Notes: a model not told the origin generated them from the sequence alone. Positions 28,951 through 39,532 are shown, counted from the stretch's first letter. The stretch: 50,869 bases of DNA from Candidatus Colwellia aromaticivorans (GCF_003333305.1 NZ_QOLD01000082.1:1-50869); one strand, 5' to 3'. Numbers and translations are program-made.

Positions 28951-29168
28951 ACTACTTTACTTTTTAACACCACAGTACAAACTCTACACTGACATACACG
29001 ATGATTTTTATAAAATTTATTATATTTTGTCTTACGGTCATTATATAAAAAATTTCATCTCTATATTCATTTATAAAATAGCATGTTAAGGTGAATTTTT
29101 AAGCTAAGCCCCTTTAAAAACACTCTTTAAAAAGATAGCTTTTAATAAAATGATAGGTTTGTAATCTA

Positions 29169-30512
29169 ATGGATAAAGTTTGGTTAGAACGACGGTTGAA
29201 GAAGGTATCAAAGAGACAACAAGATCACCGAGACCCCTTTCAACGTGATCGAGCTCGAATATTACATTCAGCAGCCTTTAGACGTTTACAATCAAAAACC
29301 CAAGTTATGGGCAGTGGACAAAGTGACTTTTATCGTACTCGCTTAACTCATTCACTTGAAGCCGCCCAAATTGGTTCTGGCATTACCTCGCAGCTTCGTT
29401 TCAAATATCCGACACTCTGCCAAGTTTTGATTCCAGACTCTGATAGTTTAATTGAAGCCATTTGTTTAGCGCATGATATTGGTCATCCCCCATTCGGCCA
29501 CGGGGGTGAAGTTGCCCTACATTATATGATGCGTGATCACGGCGGCTTTGAAGGTAATGGGCAAACCTTTAGAATTGTTGCTCGTCTTGAGCCTTTTAGT
29601 GAACACCACGGTATGAATTTAAGCCGCAGAACTTTACTCGGTTTAATGAAGTATCCACAAGTATTAGAACAACTAAACAAACCAATACGAAATGGTGCTA
29701 TTGATAATTTTAGACAACTCAAAGCCAGTGAATGGCACCCTCCCAAAGGCTTATATAGCGATGACAGCGAGATCATTGATTGGTTATTATCCTCTTTATC
29801 CGTCACTGACCGTAAACTTTTTCAACAAATAGATGTTAAAGAGAATGGTCATAATAGAACAAGGTTTAAATCACTTGACTGCTCAATCATGGAACTAGCA
29901 GATGATATTGCTTATGGCATTCATGATCTTGAAGATGCCATTGTTACTGGCATAGTCAATCAACATGACTTTGAATCACACGTTATCAACAAACTAAAAT
30001 CATTGGATGATCAATGGCTTGAGAAATACTCTCAAACGTTAACCGCTAAACTATTTAGTGAGCAACACCACTTACAAAAAGATGCTATTGGCGGTTTGGT
30101 TAATTACCTGATTACTGCTATTGAGTTAACTGATTTGAATGAACTAAACGACGATGTGAATTTTGAAGAAAATATACTTAGATATAACGCAACCTTACCA
30201 AAAGTCACCCTGCAAGCATTACAAATTTTTAAAGACTTCGTTTATAACTTTGTTATTAAACAAACTAGCATTCAGCGACTTGAATATAGAGGGCAACAAA
30301 TAGTTATGGAATTATTTGAAGCGCTGTCTTCTGACCCATTGAGATTACTACCCAGTAATAGCGCTAAGCGCTGGCAATATGCTTTGGATAATGATGACAA
30401 TGCCCATAGAGTAATTGCTGATTATGTTGCCGGTATGACTGATGAATATGCCAGTCGTTTGCATCAAACATTATTTGTTGCCCGTGCTGCTGGTTCATAC
30501 CAGTTAATTTAG
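29169..30512 (+). CDS. dGTPase-family dNTP triphosphohydrolase
   Basis: 447 aa, HD-domain enzyme that hydrolyses dNTPs to nucleoside and triphosphate. HD metal ligands: H61 (RLTHSLEAAQIG), H102-D103 (LAHDIGHPPFGHGGE), and a later Asp in MELADDIAYGIHDLED. The start DPFQRDRARILHSAAFRRLQSKTQV is typical of the dgt-like subgroup (type 2), whose Vibrio member is reported as an anti-phage dGTPase that depletes dNTPs. It stands alone with its own promoter region (28951-29168); no other defence genes adjoin, so a housekeeping dNTP-control role is equally possible. Confidence 0.88.
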   Translation: MDKVWLERRLKKVSKRQQDHRDPFQRDRARILHSAAFRRLQSKTQVMGSGQSDFYRTRLTHSLEAAQIGSGITSQLRFKYPTLCQVLIPDSDSLIEAICLAHDIGHPPFGHGGEVALHYMMRDHGGFEGNGQTFRIVARLEPFSEHHGMNLSRRTLLGLMKYPQVLEQLNKPIRNGAIDNFRQLKASEWHPPKGLYSDDSEIIDWLLSSLSVTDRKLFQQIDVKENGHNRTRFKSLDCSIMELADDIAYGIHDLEDAIVTGIVNQHDFESHVINKLKSLDDQWLEKYSQTLTAKLFSEQHHLQKDAIGGLVNYLITAIELTDLNELNDDVNFEENILRYNATLPKVTLQALQIFKDFVYNFVIKQTSIQRLEYRGQQIVMELFEALSSDPLRLLPSNSAKRWQYALDNDDNAHRVIADYVAGMTDEYASRLHQTLFVARAAGSYQLI

Positions 30513-30871
30513 TATTTAAAATACTAGATACTTTTTATTTGTCTTTCCTGTAAATATTTCTATACACTTTTAATTAAAGCTAGTGAAAAAAATTGTATCA
30601 CTGCCTTGAATTTTAGTTATTTTCTATGCAGTCTTATCAGTCAAACAAATAACTTATCTATCTATCTATGTATCTATCTATCTATGTAGTAAATAATAAA
30701 CCGATAAAGTATGGTAAACACAGTGTTTTAGCCCTTTCCACTCTAAATAAGGTCAATTATTACAATCAGCGTTATGAAAACCCATTATAAAAAACATAAT
30801 AATTACGCCCCGAATATTTACATCGGTGTGATAATTTATTATAACAACAAAAGACTAAAGGATAACAAAAC
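30513..30871. other. Upstream region of the TonB-dependent receptor gene
   Basis: No gene is seen. It contains the tetranucleotide repeat at 30655-30686. AAAGGA before the ATG at 30872 is the receptor's ribosome binding site. No clear Fur box was found; the only AT-rich dyad is gataatttattat near 30830, a poor match. Confidence 0.5.
30655..30686. repeat. TATC/TATG microsatellite
   Basis: Eight 4-bp units in the order (TATC)3-TATG twice, i.e. two copies of a 16-bp unit. It lies 186 bp upstream of the TonB receptor start codon, within the probable promoter region. Confidence 0.9.
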
Positions 30872-33376
30872 ATGACAGTTAAATTTAAACATAGTGCACT
30901 TGCGATAGCAGTGTATTTATCGCTAGCAGGCACTTCAGCAATAGCACAAGATAGTAATGCTGATAGCGCTAAAGATTCAGATATAGAGCGTATAGTTACC
31001 GTTGGTACCCGTATGTCTAACCGTACAGTGGCAGACAGCCCTGCACCCATTGATATTATTTCAGCTGAAGCGATTAAAAACTCGGGTGCAACTAGCACGC
31101 CTGATATGCTTCGCAAACTTGCCCCTTCATTTAACATGAACAATACCACAACGTCTGATGGCCAAGATTTAATGCGCCCTGCTTCACTAAGAAGCTTAGG
31201 GCCAGATCAAGTATTAGTATTAATCAACGGTAAGCGCCGTCATCAACAAGCCGTTGTTGCTGTACAAGAAAATGTTGGTCGCGGTAGCGCTGGTACAGAT
31301 CTTAGCTCAATTCCAATGACCGCTATTTCTCATATTGAAATATTGCGCGATGGTGCGGCAGCTCAATATGGCTCTGATGCGATTGCCGGTGTTATTAACA
31401 TTGTTCTTAAAAATAACGGTGGTGGTACAGTTTGGGCTCAATATGGCGAAACCAGTGAAGGTGACGGTGAAAGCTATGAGCTAGGCGCTAACTATGGTTT
31501 TGATATTGGTGACAAAGGTATGTTAAACCTTACTTTTGAATACGCTGATAACGGTGAAATGAATAGAGCAACGGCGGTAGATTGGTATGGCAGTATTCCA
31601 GAGCCAAGAGTCTTATTACTTGTTGGTGAAGCCGAAACTGAAATGACTAGCCTATGGGCAAACTTTTCTTATGATTTAGGTGAAGGTAGTGAATTATACG
31701 CTTTTGGTGGTTATACTGCCAAAGAAGGTGAATCTCTTGGTTTTTACCGCCCTGCTGCTGATGACCGTGTATGGAGTACATTATTCCCAGAAGGCGTAAC
31801 ACCAGGGTTAGGCACTCAATCTGAAGATTTCTCAATGGCGGTGGGTTATAAAACTGAAATTGGTGATTGGGGACTTGATGCCAGTATTGTTACCGGCGAA
31901 AACCGTTTCGAATTCAGTAATACAAACTCTCTTAATGCCAGTTACGGACCAAGCAGCCCAACATCAGCTTATGATGGCGCGCTTGTTTTTAGTCAAACTA
32001 CCTTTAATTTAGACGCTGTAACCGCCATTGATTTAGGACTTTACGATGAGACCGCTATCGCTATCGGTGTAGAGTATAGAATAGATGGTTATGAGCAAGA
32101 AGCCGGTGATGAAGTCACTTATGCTCGTGGTAACGTCCTTTGTGGTGAGTCTGTAAACCCTACGGGCTCTACAGATTCTACAGACAAAAATGATTGTAGT
32201 TATATTGATCCTGAAGATGGCCTAGTAAAACTGGCAGTTACAGTTCCTGGTATGCAAGGTTTCCAAGGTTACAGCCCTGCCATGGCAATAGATACCGATA
32301 GAAAAAGTTTTGCTATCTATTTAGACACTGAAACCTATTTAACTGAAGACTGGTTAGTTGCTGCAGCAGTTCGCTATGAAGATTACGATGACTTTGGTAG
32401 TACTGTTATTGGTAAGCTATCAACGCATTTAACCTTAACTGACAACTTTTCACTGCGTGGCTCGGCTTCAACAGGTTACCGAGCACCGGGTATGCAGCAG
32501 TCTAACTTTACCCAACGCTCAATTACATTAACTAACGGTGTACTAGCAGATACAGTAACCTTGCGTCCTAATGATGCATTGGCACAAGAGCTTGAATTTA
32601 AAGAGCTAGAAGAAGAAACCTCAACTAATATCTCTGTTGGTTTGGTATACACCAGAGACAGCTTCTCATCTACCCTTGATGTTTATCAAATAAACATTGA
32701 TGATCGCATTGCCTATTCTGGCAACATTCAACGCGGTATTAGTACTCCTATAGACGACTTTTTTGATCGCCATTCTGGTACTGGTGATATATTAGATGGG
32801 GTAAAAAATGTATCTATATTCACTAATGCTATTGATACTGAAACCTTCGGTCTTGATTGGGTAAACCAATATACCCAAGAATTAGAAGACCTTGGTAGCG
32901 TTGTCTACGAACTTGCTTATCACCATAACAACACTGAAGTGACTAATATCAATACTTCATCATCAATAGTCCCTAATGAAGTAGTTTTTGATTCTGCTCA
33001 GATATTGTTAGTCGAGAAAGGCCAGCCACAAGACAGATTAAGTGTTTCTGCCATGATGGATTTAGATAGTTGGTCAGTAACGGGTCGTATGACTTATTAC
33101 GGTGAAGTATCAACTGCCGCTTACGGAACGCCAGCTAATACCTGGGGCGCGAAAAGCTTATTTGATTTAACTGCTCGCTGGCATGTAACGGATCAAATAG
33201 ATGTTAGTGGCGGTATATTAAATCTAACGGATGAATACCCTGATGACTGGGGCGATAATGCTATTGCATCAGACGGTACTGATTTCCGAAAACTTGGTTT
33301 TCAATATGGTTGGTCAAGCTTTCCATTTTCACTTGCCGGACGTGAGTATTATGTAAGAGCATCATATAGCTTTTAA
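30872..33376 (+). CDS. TonB-dependent outer membrane receptor
   Basis: 834 aa. Signal peptide about 1-25 (ending AIAQD), TonB box-like DIERIVTVG at about 38-46, plug domain (DSPAPIDIISAEAIKNSGATSTPDMLRKLAPSFN to GSDAIAGVINIVLKN, about 55-180), then a 22-strand type beta-barrel ending in aromatic SF (REYYVRASYSF), as expected for BAM recognition. It has many acidic loop residues. The ligand cannot be told from sequence. It is monocistronic, with a strong terminator at 33411-33438. Confidence 0.92.
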   Translation: MTVKFKHSALAIAVYLSLAGTSAIAQDSNADSAKDSDIERIVTVGTRMSNRTVADSPAPIDIISAEAIKNSGATSTPDMLRKLAPSFNMNNTTTSDGQDLMRPASLRSLGPDQVLVLINGKRRHQQAVVAVQENVGRGSAGTDLSSIPMTAISHIEILRDGAAAQYGSDAIAGVINIVLKNNGGGTVWAQYGETSEGDGESYELGANYGFDIGDKGMLNLTFEYADNGEMNRATAVDWYGSIPEPRVLLLVGEAETEMTSLWANFSYDLGEGSELYAFGGYTAKEGESLGFYRPAADDRVWSTLFPEGVTPGLGTQSEDFSMAVGYKTEIGDWGLDASIVTGENRFEFSNTNSLNASYGPSSPTSAYDGALVFSQTTFNLDAVTAIDLGLYDETAIAIGVEYRIDGYEQEAGDEVTYARGNVLCGESVNPTGSTDSTDKNDCSYIDPEDGLVKLAVTVPGMQGFQGYSPAMAIDTDRKSFAIYLDTETYLTEDWLVAAAVRYEDYDDFGSTVIGKLSTHLTLTDNFSLRGSASTGYRAPGMQQSNFTQRSITLTNGVLADTVTLRPNDALAQELEFKELEEETSTNISVGLVYTRDSFSSTLDVYQINIDDRIAYSGNIQRGISTPIDDFFDRHSGTGDILDGVKNVSIFTNAIDTETFGLDWVNQYTQELEDLGSVVYELAYHHNNTEVTNINTSSSIVPNEVVFDSAQILLVEKGQPQDRLSVSAMMDLDSWSVTGRMTYYGEVSTAAYGTPANTWGAKSLFDLTARWHVTDQIDVSGGILNLTDEYPDDWGDNAIASDGTDFRKLGFQYGWSSFPFSLAGREYYVRASYSF

Positions 33377-33410
33377 TGGTGAGTAATGCCGTAACATAAA
33401 GTTTTGATCT

Positions 33411-33438
33411 AAAAGCCAGCATTTTTTGCTGGCTTTTT
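33411..33438 (+). terminator. Intrinsic terminator after the TonB receptor
   Basis: Stem AAAAGCCAGCA (33411-33421) / TGCTGGCTTTT (33427-33437), loop TTTTT, followed by T. A classic rho-independent terminator. Confidence 0.9.
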
Positions 33439-33471
33439 ATTTGCTCAATCCCAATAAAAGCAAAATAAAAA

Positions 33472-33594
33472 GTAACTATTCACCTATCGTCACTCCCGAG
33501 GTCTTTAAATCGGGAGTCTAGGCTTTTAAACACTGAGATTCCAGCTCAAGAAATAACTGGAATGACGGGAATGCTAGGTATGGTGAATAGTTAC
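33472..33594. repeat. 123-bp MITE-like element C, copy 1
   Basis: Termini GTAACTATTCACC and GGTGAATAGTTAC are perfect 13-bp inverted repeats. Inside are two hairpins: actcccga/tcgggagt and attccag/ctggaat. The flanks aataaaaa (33464-33471) and agtaaaaa (33595-33602) match at 7 of 8 positions, consistent with a decayed 8-bp target duplication. The second copy is at 43774-43896. Confidence 0.85.
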
Positions 33595-33617
33595 AGTAAA
33601 AATAGCTTTGCCGTTAA

Positions 33618-35465
33618 TTATATGAGTTTGGGATTTTTAGGATAAAAACGCTCGGGTAAACTACTAATATGTTCAAAAAAGCGAGTGTCCTTATAGGGCA
33701 ATTTCATAAAACCAGAAATACCAATACCATTAATAGTCGGTAATAGCGTCATAATTTCAGCTAAACATTGGCTAAATTCATTTTCTTTATCATGATTTAA
33801 AAGCATCAAGTAACTATGAATTTTTAAATGGGTGGGCAACACTTCAAAAATAATACAACCGGTATGATGAATAAGGTTTAACCTTGCCAATACAGCCATC
33901 AACTCATCAGGTAAATACAAATATTCATCTGGGTCTTTACCATCCTCAAAATAAGAATGTAGCCGCGTAATATCATCCATGTCTGCAACATCACTCACCT
34001 CAAACGCAATACTCTGGTCAGACAAAGCATAAAATGGGGTATTCTGATCTTCACGTTCCACATGTAAGGTATTACGTGCATTAAACAAGCAGCTTTTAAA
34101 TACCCCAATGCGAAATATTCCCTGGGCCAAATGAATAATATTATTTACAGCACTTTCAAAAGAGGTTTTTAAACTCGGTTCAAACAAGGTTAAATTAGAG
34201 TCGATATAAACGCCCTCTTTCGCCCAACGAATTGCTAACCCGCCTACCACAGGAAAATGACCTAAACGGCTTAAGGCTGCAATAAATGCTTTTTCATTAT
34301 CACCCATACCCATTAAGTAATTTTTATAATATTTCTCTAACTGCACATCATCTATATCATCTAAGCTTTCACCGTTAGACTCTTCTCGTAAAAAAGACTT
34401 ACGAGAACCATAGACTACCGTATCAATTGCTTCTTTTTTAGGTTTAGTCCACACGGGAATTAGTGGTTCACTTTTAATAACAGTTGGTTTATCTGATAAA
34501 ACTAATTGCTTTAAATAAGATAAATTATTGAAAAAATAATCTCCGCCCTGACAGCGCTGCTGTTCATCATCACTAAGCATTGCCATTAGCACATTCGCTA
34601 ACATTTTTGGTAAACCTAACGAATTAGGCGTGATCACGTTTGATCCATAGCGACATGACTGACCAGAAGCTATCGCATAGAGTGTTGCAGCTAAACCTTG
34701 TTCATCGAAACGCGGTGACGATAACCCGCCATTTATTTGCTCTGGGCCAATAAAGTAAACATCACCTAGCCTGGCATTACTGTGCTGCAAGTCACTACTC
34801 ATTAGATCCATTATATTGTTGCTAGTTGTCTGTCCGTCAACATCGAGCTGAGCAATAACTGAAGAGCCCCAATCAATTAACTGTACTAATCCTGTTTCCT
34901 CATCAAATACCACGTTAGAAGGTTTTATATCGCCATGTACATAGGGTTTATTATTCGTATGAGCATTAACATCACGTAAATAGATTAATATGTCAGCTAA
35001 TTGAATAGCAATACTAACCACGAGTTCTGGTGAAAGTGGGCCTTGTTGCTGTGAAAGCTGTTCTAAGTCGATACCCGGTGCGCGAGTCATCTGTAAAATA
35101 GATTGTCGCTTTATTTTTTGATAGTCAATAACGTAAGGAATTTGGGTATGGTTTAACTGACTTTGAATATCAGCTTCTTCGCTAAGTCTGTCTTGTACAT
35201 GTTGTGGTAAGTTAAGTCTTGAGAATTTAAACACCACCTCATCACCAACACTGTTATTACCGCAAAACACAAAACCATAAGCTCCCTTACCCAGTAAGGC
35301 GATATTTTTATAACCAAGGTGTTTTAGTTGTTGCTGGCAAAGATCAACCCACTGTTTTAATTTTGTAGCGTCTTTATGATTGAGCAGGTAAATAGATTGC
35401 TCTTCAGCAATGTAGAAATGTTGGAGTTTCTGTTCAGTACTTTTTTCTGATTGGCTTGCTGTCAC
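33618..35465 (-). CDS. Atypical serine/threonine protein kinase
   Basis: The start GTG at 35465 (MTASQSEKS), with AGG 7 nt upstream, gives 615 aa; a TTG at 35492 is the alternative. The kinase domain spans about 50-340: glycine loop LLGKGAYGFVF (60-65), VVFKFSR with K80, catalytic loop HGDIKPSN (177-184) and metal site LIDWGSS (198-200). HRD is therefore HGD and DFG is DWG, with D, K and N kept, so activity is plausible. The C-terminal about 250 residues (FPVVGGLAIRWAKEGVYIDSNL...) match no domain I know and carry no TM helix. It is monocistronic, with no phosphatase partner nearby. Confidence 0.82.
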   Translation of the reverse strand: MTASQSEKSTEQKLQHFYIAEEQSIYLLNHKDATKLKQWVDLCQQQLKHLGYKNIALLGKGAYGFVFCGNNSVGDEVVFKFSRLNLPQHVQDRLSEEADIQSQLNHTQIPYVIDYQKIKRQSILQMTRAPGIDLEQLSQQQGPLSPELVVSIAIQLADILIYLRDVNAHTNNKPYVHGDIKPSNVVFDEETGLVQLIDWGSSVIAQLDVDGQTTSNNIMDLMSSDLQHSNARLGDVYFIGPEQINGGLSSPRFDEQGLAATLYAIASGQSCRYGSNVITPNSLGLPKMLANVLMAMLSDDEQQRCQGGDYFFNNLSYLKQLVLSDKPTVIKSEPLIPVWTKPKKEAIDTVVYGSRKSFLREESNGESLDDIDDVQLEKYYKNYLMGMGDNEKAFIAALSRLGHFPVVGGLAIRWAKEGVYIDSNLTLFEPSLKTSFESAVNNIIHLAQGIFRIGVFKSCLFNARNTLHVEREDQNTPFYALSDQSIAFEVSDVADMDDITRLHSYFEDGKDPDEYLYLPDELMAVLARLNLIHHTGCIIFEVLPTHLKIHSYLMLLNHDKENEFSQCLAEIMTLLPTINGIGISGFMKLPYKDTRFFEHISSLPERFYPKNPKLI

Positions 35466-35609
35466 AAAGGTACCTATTCTCGAAAATAGCAATCTTATTC
35501 AATAACATATTACCTTTTTTAAGGTGAAAATTTAAATAAAAAGAATAGCTTGATAGTAAAAAATAAAAATGGCGGATTTCGAAACTCAATACCCGCCACT
35601 CGCAACTTG

Positions 35610-36869
35610 TTAACGCATATGCACTAACATGTTACTTGGATTTTCAATAAATGATTTCCATAAATTACAAAAACGCGCAATGCTACCACCATCAATAATT
35701 CGGTGATCACCAGACCAACTTACTTGCATTATGCTACGCGCTTCAACAATGCCTTGTTCGTTAAACCTTGGCAGTGTTTGTAATTTACCTAGCGCAACAA
35801 TAGCCGCTTCAGGCTTGTTAATAATAGGTGTAGCTACCGTGCCACCAATAGCACCAATATTAGATATTGTGATAGTACCGCCTTTTAAATCAGCCTGTTG
35901 CACTCTACCACTGCGCGCGTCAACAGTTAAACGGGTAATATCTGTGGCTAAGTCTACAATTGATTTGTTTTGTACTTGTTTTACATTAGGTACTAATAAT
36001 CCTACTTTTGAATCTACCGCCATACCGATATTATGATCATTAAAATAGGTTAGCTCGGTACAGTCATCATTAACTTGGCTGTTTATTACAGGGAACTCTT
36101 TTAATGCTAGCGACATAGCTTTCATAAAAAATGGCATCATGGTTAGCTTAATGTCTTGCTTGGCATATACCTCTTTGAGCTCTAGACGCAGCTTGATTAG
36201 TTCTGTCATGTCGATTTCTTCACAATAAGTAAAGTGAGGAATGGTGCTAACCGAATTAACCATCGCTTTTGCCATTAACGCTTTAATACCCTTTATTTTT
36301 TCAACATAGCTAGGCTCAACACCTGTAGAAGAAGCCTGAGTTTGAACAGCAACAGTGTTGCCAGCTTTTTCGAACATTAAAACGTCATCTTTATACACTC
36401 GCCCTTTTTTACCTGAGCCTGTCACTTCACTAATATTAACATCTAGCTCACGGGCAACACGACGAACAGCAGGGCTAGCAACAGCTTTACCCTTTGTTTG
36501 TCTTTGCTCTATACTTGGTGTTTCTTTTTTATCTGACTCAGCACTAGGCACTTCTTTTACAGTTTGTTCGGCTTCTACTTCAGCCTGCACATCACTGAGC
36601 GCTTCTTTGGGTTCACAACTTCCACCATCGTCAGTTGTAATCATTGAGAATAGCGGTAAATGTACTTTGGCTATTTCACCTTGCTTGTAAAATAGTTTAT
36701 CTATTACGCCTGAATGCATTGCAGGAATTTGTACCAATGCTTTATCTGTCATCACATCAGCAATAGGTTGATCTTCAGCAACTGTTTCGCCTTCTTTAAC
36801 TAGCCATTCAACTAGTTCACACTCAACGATACCTTCACCAATATCAGGTAATATAAAATCAATACTCAT
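35610..36869 (-). CDS. bkdB: Branched-chain 2-oxoacid dehydrogenase E2 (dihydrolipoamide acyltransferase)
   Basis: 419 aa. Lipoyl domain 1-80 with the lipoylated K43 in MTDKALVQIP; a linker rich in E/K/S; peripheral subunit-binding domain (ASPAVRRVARELDVNISEVTGSGKKGRVYKDDV, about 131-165); and the catalytic acyltransferase domain (about 190-419) with DHRIIDGG. It is the core of the complex that oxidises branched-chain 2-oxoacids from Leu, Ile and Val. It follows both E1 genes; no E3 gene is present, so the shared lipoamide dehydrogenase must be used. Confidence 0.93.
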   Translation of the reverse strand: MSIDFILPDIGEGIVECELVEWLVKEGETVAEDQPIADVMTDKALVQIPAMHSGVIDKLFYKQGEIAKVHLPLFSMITTDDGGSCEPKEALSDVQAEVEAEQTVKEVPSAESDKKETPSIEQRQTKGKAVASPAVRRVARELDVNISEVTGSGKKGRVYKDDVLMFEKAGNTVAVQTQASSTGVEPSYVEKIKGIKALMAKAMVNSVSTIPHFTYCEEIDMTELIKLRLELKEVYAKQDIKLTMMPFFMKAMSLALKEFPVINSQVNDDCTELTYFNDHNIGMAVDSKVGLLVPNVKQVQNKSIVDLATDITRLTVDARSGRVQQADLKGGTITISNIGAIGGTVATPIINKPEAAIVALGKLQTLPRFNEQGIVEARSIMQVSWSGDHRIIDGGSIARFCNLWKSFIENPSNMLVHMR

Positions 36870-36926
36870 ATTTTTTCCCTAGTACTCTTATCAGACATTT
36901 TTATCAATCACTCTTATCATCAAGTA

Positions 36927-37904
36927 TTAGTAATTAAAACTGCGTTTAATCGCTTCATATATTTTTAAGTGATCACTTACGTATTCTTTTTCTAATGCCA
37001 ACGGATATGGCGTATCTAAACCACAAACACGTTCTATCGGTGACTCTAAATGTAAAAAACATTCTTGTTGAATAGTTGCCGCTATCTCACTAGCAAACCC
37101 TGCCGTTAGTGGTGCTTCTTGGCTGACTAATAAACGACCCGTTTTAACTACCGAGTTTGCTATAGTTTCTATATCCCAAGGTAATATGCTTCGCAAATCA
37201 ATAACTTCACAAGAAATTCCATCATTTGCAGCTAAATCAGCCGCTTTTTGTAAAACTTCCATTTGCGCGCCCCAAGCAAGTAACGTGATATCACTGCCCG
37301 TTTGCAGTACTTCAGCTTTACCAAGTGGTAATTGATAATCTTCTATCGGTACTTCACCCGTTGATGCTCGGTATAAGCGCTTAGGTTCAAAAAATATCAC
37401 TGGATTGTCATCACGAATAGAAGCAAGTAACAGGCCTTTAGCTTGATAGGGATTGCGTGGAATAACCACTTTTAAGCCCGGAGTATGAGCGAAATAAGCT
37501 TCGGGTGATTGGCTGTGATACAAACCACCCGCAATACCACCGCCATAAGGCGAGCGAATAGTTAACTTACCTACGTCAAACTCATTACCACTGCGATAGC
37601 GAAATTTAGCCGCTTCATTAACAATTTGATCAAAGGCAGGAAAAATATAATCCGCAAATTGAATTTCAGCAATCGGGCGAGAGCCTTGTGCTGCTAAACC
37701 ATTAGCAAAACCAATAATACCTTGCTCAACTAATGGTGTGTTAAAACAACGTAATTTTCCATATTTATCTTGCAAGCCACTCGTTGCACGAAAAACGCCA
37801 CCAAAATGTCCAACATCTTCACCAAAACATAAGGTGGAATCATCTTCACCCATAGCGATATCAAGCGCATTATTAATGGCTTGTAACATATTCATTTTTG
37901 CCAT
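36927..37904 (-). CDS. bkdA2: Branched-chain 2-oxoacid dehydrogenase E1 beta
   Basis: 325 aa transketolase-like beta subunit. [30 protein letters not shown] and [44 protein letters not shown] are typical of BCKDH beta. It starts 2 bp after the stop of the alpha subunit gene, indicating translational coupling. Confidence 0.94.
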   Translation of the reverse strand: MAKMNMLQAINNALDIAMGEDDSTLCFGEDVGHFGGVFRATSGLQDKYGKLRCFNTPLVEQGIIGFANGLAAQGSRPIAEIQFADYIFPAFDQIVNEAAKFRYRSGNEFDVGKLTIRSPYGGGIAGGLYHSQSPEAYFAHTPGLKVVIPRNPYQAKGLLLASIRDDNPVIFFEPKRLYRASTGEVPIEDYQLPLGKAEVLQTGSDITLLAWGAQMEVLQKAADLAANDGISCEVIDLRSILPWDIETIANSVVKTGRLLVSQEAPLTAGFASEIAATIQQECFLHLESPIERVCGLDTPYPLALEKEYVSDHLKIYEAIKRSFNY

Positions 37905-37906
37905 GA

Positions 37907-39088
37907 TTAAAATTTCCCCGCAGTAAATGGATAGGCTTCTGGGTATTTATTAACGTGCATTTTCACTTGTTCTAATTGCGCTTTCAATTGGTTTGAAGGG
38001 ACATCATAAACATCAGTAATTAAAGTATCGATATGAGGTTTACTCATTTTTTCGGATACTTTAACTGCAGCTAATACCTTTTCGCGAAGTTTTTCAAACA
38101 ATGCTTTTTCTTTGTTTTCATCCCACCAATTTTCTGCCAACAGCCAATTTTTCATTCTTAAAATGGGATCATTAGCCTGCCACTTAGCTTCTTCTTCTCG
38201 AGTACGGTAGCCTGATGGGTCATCAGACGTTGAATGTGCGCCTAAACGATATGACATAGCCTCAACCAATACGGGAACATTCTCTTTTAAAGCAACCTTA
38301 CGCGCTGTTTGTGTGGCTTTAATAACGGCCAAAATATCATTACCATCTACTCTTAAGGTTTTAATACCATAACCAACACCACGTGAAGCAATACCATTGC
38401 CTTTATACTGTTCATCTGACGGTGTTGAAATAGCATAGCCATTATTGCGACAAAAAAAGATCACAGGGGCTTCATGTACCGCAGCCATATTTAAACCCGC
38501 ATGAAAATCACCTTCTGATGCCGCACCTTCACCAAAATAACAAAGAGTAACTGCGTCTAAGCCTTGTAACTTTTGACCATAAGCATAACCTGTTGCTTGT
38601 GGGATTTGTGTGCCTAGAGGAGAAGAAACCGTCATATAGTTCAATTCGTTTGAACCATAATGAATTGGCATTTGTCGGCCTTTACCTAAATCTTTTTCAT
38701 TAGAGAACATTTGGTTCATAAAGTTTTCAAGACTAAAACCACGAAACATTAATGCGCCTTGTTCACGGTATTGGCTCATGATCATATCTTGTGGCTTCAA
38801 ACCTGCTGCGCCACCAACACTGGCGGCTTCTTCGCCTAATGCCGCCATATAAAAGCTTAAGCGACCTTGGCGCTGTGATGCCACCATACGCTCATCTAAT
38901 ACGCGATGAAAAACGAAGGTTTTATATACCTTAACGGCAAGTGCTTCATCTATGTCAGGCATATCACTGCCTTCATAAACACTACCATCTTGTTTTAATA
39001 TTTTTAATTCTGGAATTTCAACGCTGGTGCCGTCGATAAACGTAGGTTTATGTACAACGGGTCCCTCATTATAAAGCTCACTACTCAT
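37907..39088 (-). CDS. bkdA1: Branched-chain 2-oxoacid dehydrogenase E1 alpha
   Basis: 393 aa. Thiamine diphosphate motif [18 protein letters not shown]...[12 protein letters not shown]; phosphorylation-loop equivalent [16 protein letters not shown]. It binds ThDP and decarboxylates the 2-oxoacid with the beta subunit. First gene of bkdA1-bkdA2-bkdB. Branched-chain acyl-CoA made here can also feed iso/anteiso fatty acid synthesis, of possible use in membrane adjustment to cold (inference). Confidence 0.94.
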   Translation of the reverse strand: MSSELYNEGPVVHKPTFIDGTSVEIPELKILKQDGSVYEGSDMPDIDEALAVKVYKTFVFHRVLDERMVASQRQGRLSFYMAALGEEAASVGGAAGLKPQDMIMSQYREQGALMFRGFSLENFMNQMFSNEKDLGKGRQMPIHYGSNELNYMTVSSPLGTQIPQATGYAYGQKLQGLDAVTLCYFGEGAASEGDFHAGLNMAAVHEAPVIFFCRNNGYAISTPSDEQYKGNGIASRGVGYGIKTLRVDGNDILAVIKATQTARKVALKENVPVLVEAMSYRLGAHSTSDDPSGYRTREEEAKWQANDPILRMKNWLLAENWWDENKEKALFEKLREKVLAAVKVSEKMSKPHIDTLITDVYDVPSNQLKAQLEQVKMHVNKYPEAYPFTAGKF

Positions 39089-39532
39089 AACATTCTCTTA
39101 TTTTAATTGTTCGTGCTATTAAATTGATAATAAATTGGCTGAACAAAATAGATGTGTAATTTTTATTTTTTACACTTATTATTTTATGCTTGTTTTATAC
39201 AGACTTTATTCAATTTGAGTATAGTCAATAATTTGTAATAATCGCGCAAAACCTTACCTTTACGTTAACCATGACTCAAGATTATTGAACAATGAAATAT
39301 AGCGACTTAAGTTGAAAGTGTGCAGAAATGTTTACAGCAAAAACAAAAAAAAGTAGTTTTATCAAAGGGATGAGTAGTTGAAAATAATTATAGAGGTGTG
39401 TGAAACATCATTAAAACTAACTAAAAAGTTAGTCTATAATAATATAAAACTATGATGTTCATTGCTTGTATAAGAAATAGAGCTAGATGATCTTTTTTGA
39501 TATTTATCTAGTTAACAATATCCAGTTATTTA
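39089..39532. other. AT-rich intergenic region
   Basis: Between bkdA1 and the aldo-keto reductase, both on the minus strand. No gene is seen. A 7-bp hairpin ACTAACT-AAAA-AGTTAGT lies at 39416-39433, 100 bp beyond the reductase stop codon, and may serve as its terminator, though without a long T run on that strand. The bkd promoter should be in the part near 39100-39250. Confidence 0.5.

Noticed and set aside
30780..30871. Fur box in front of the TonB-dependent receptor
   Set aside because: Only a weak AT-rich partial match (gataatttattat); not enough to call iron regulation or a siderophore ligand.
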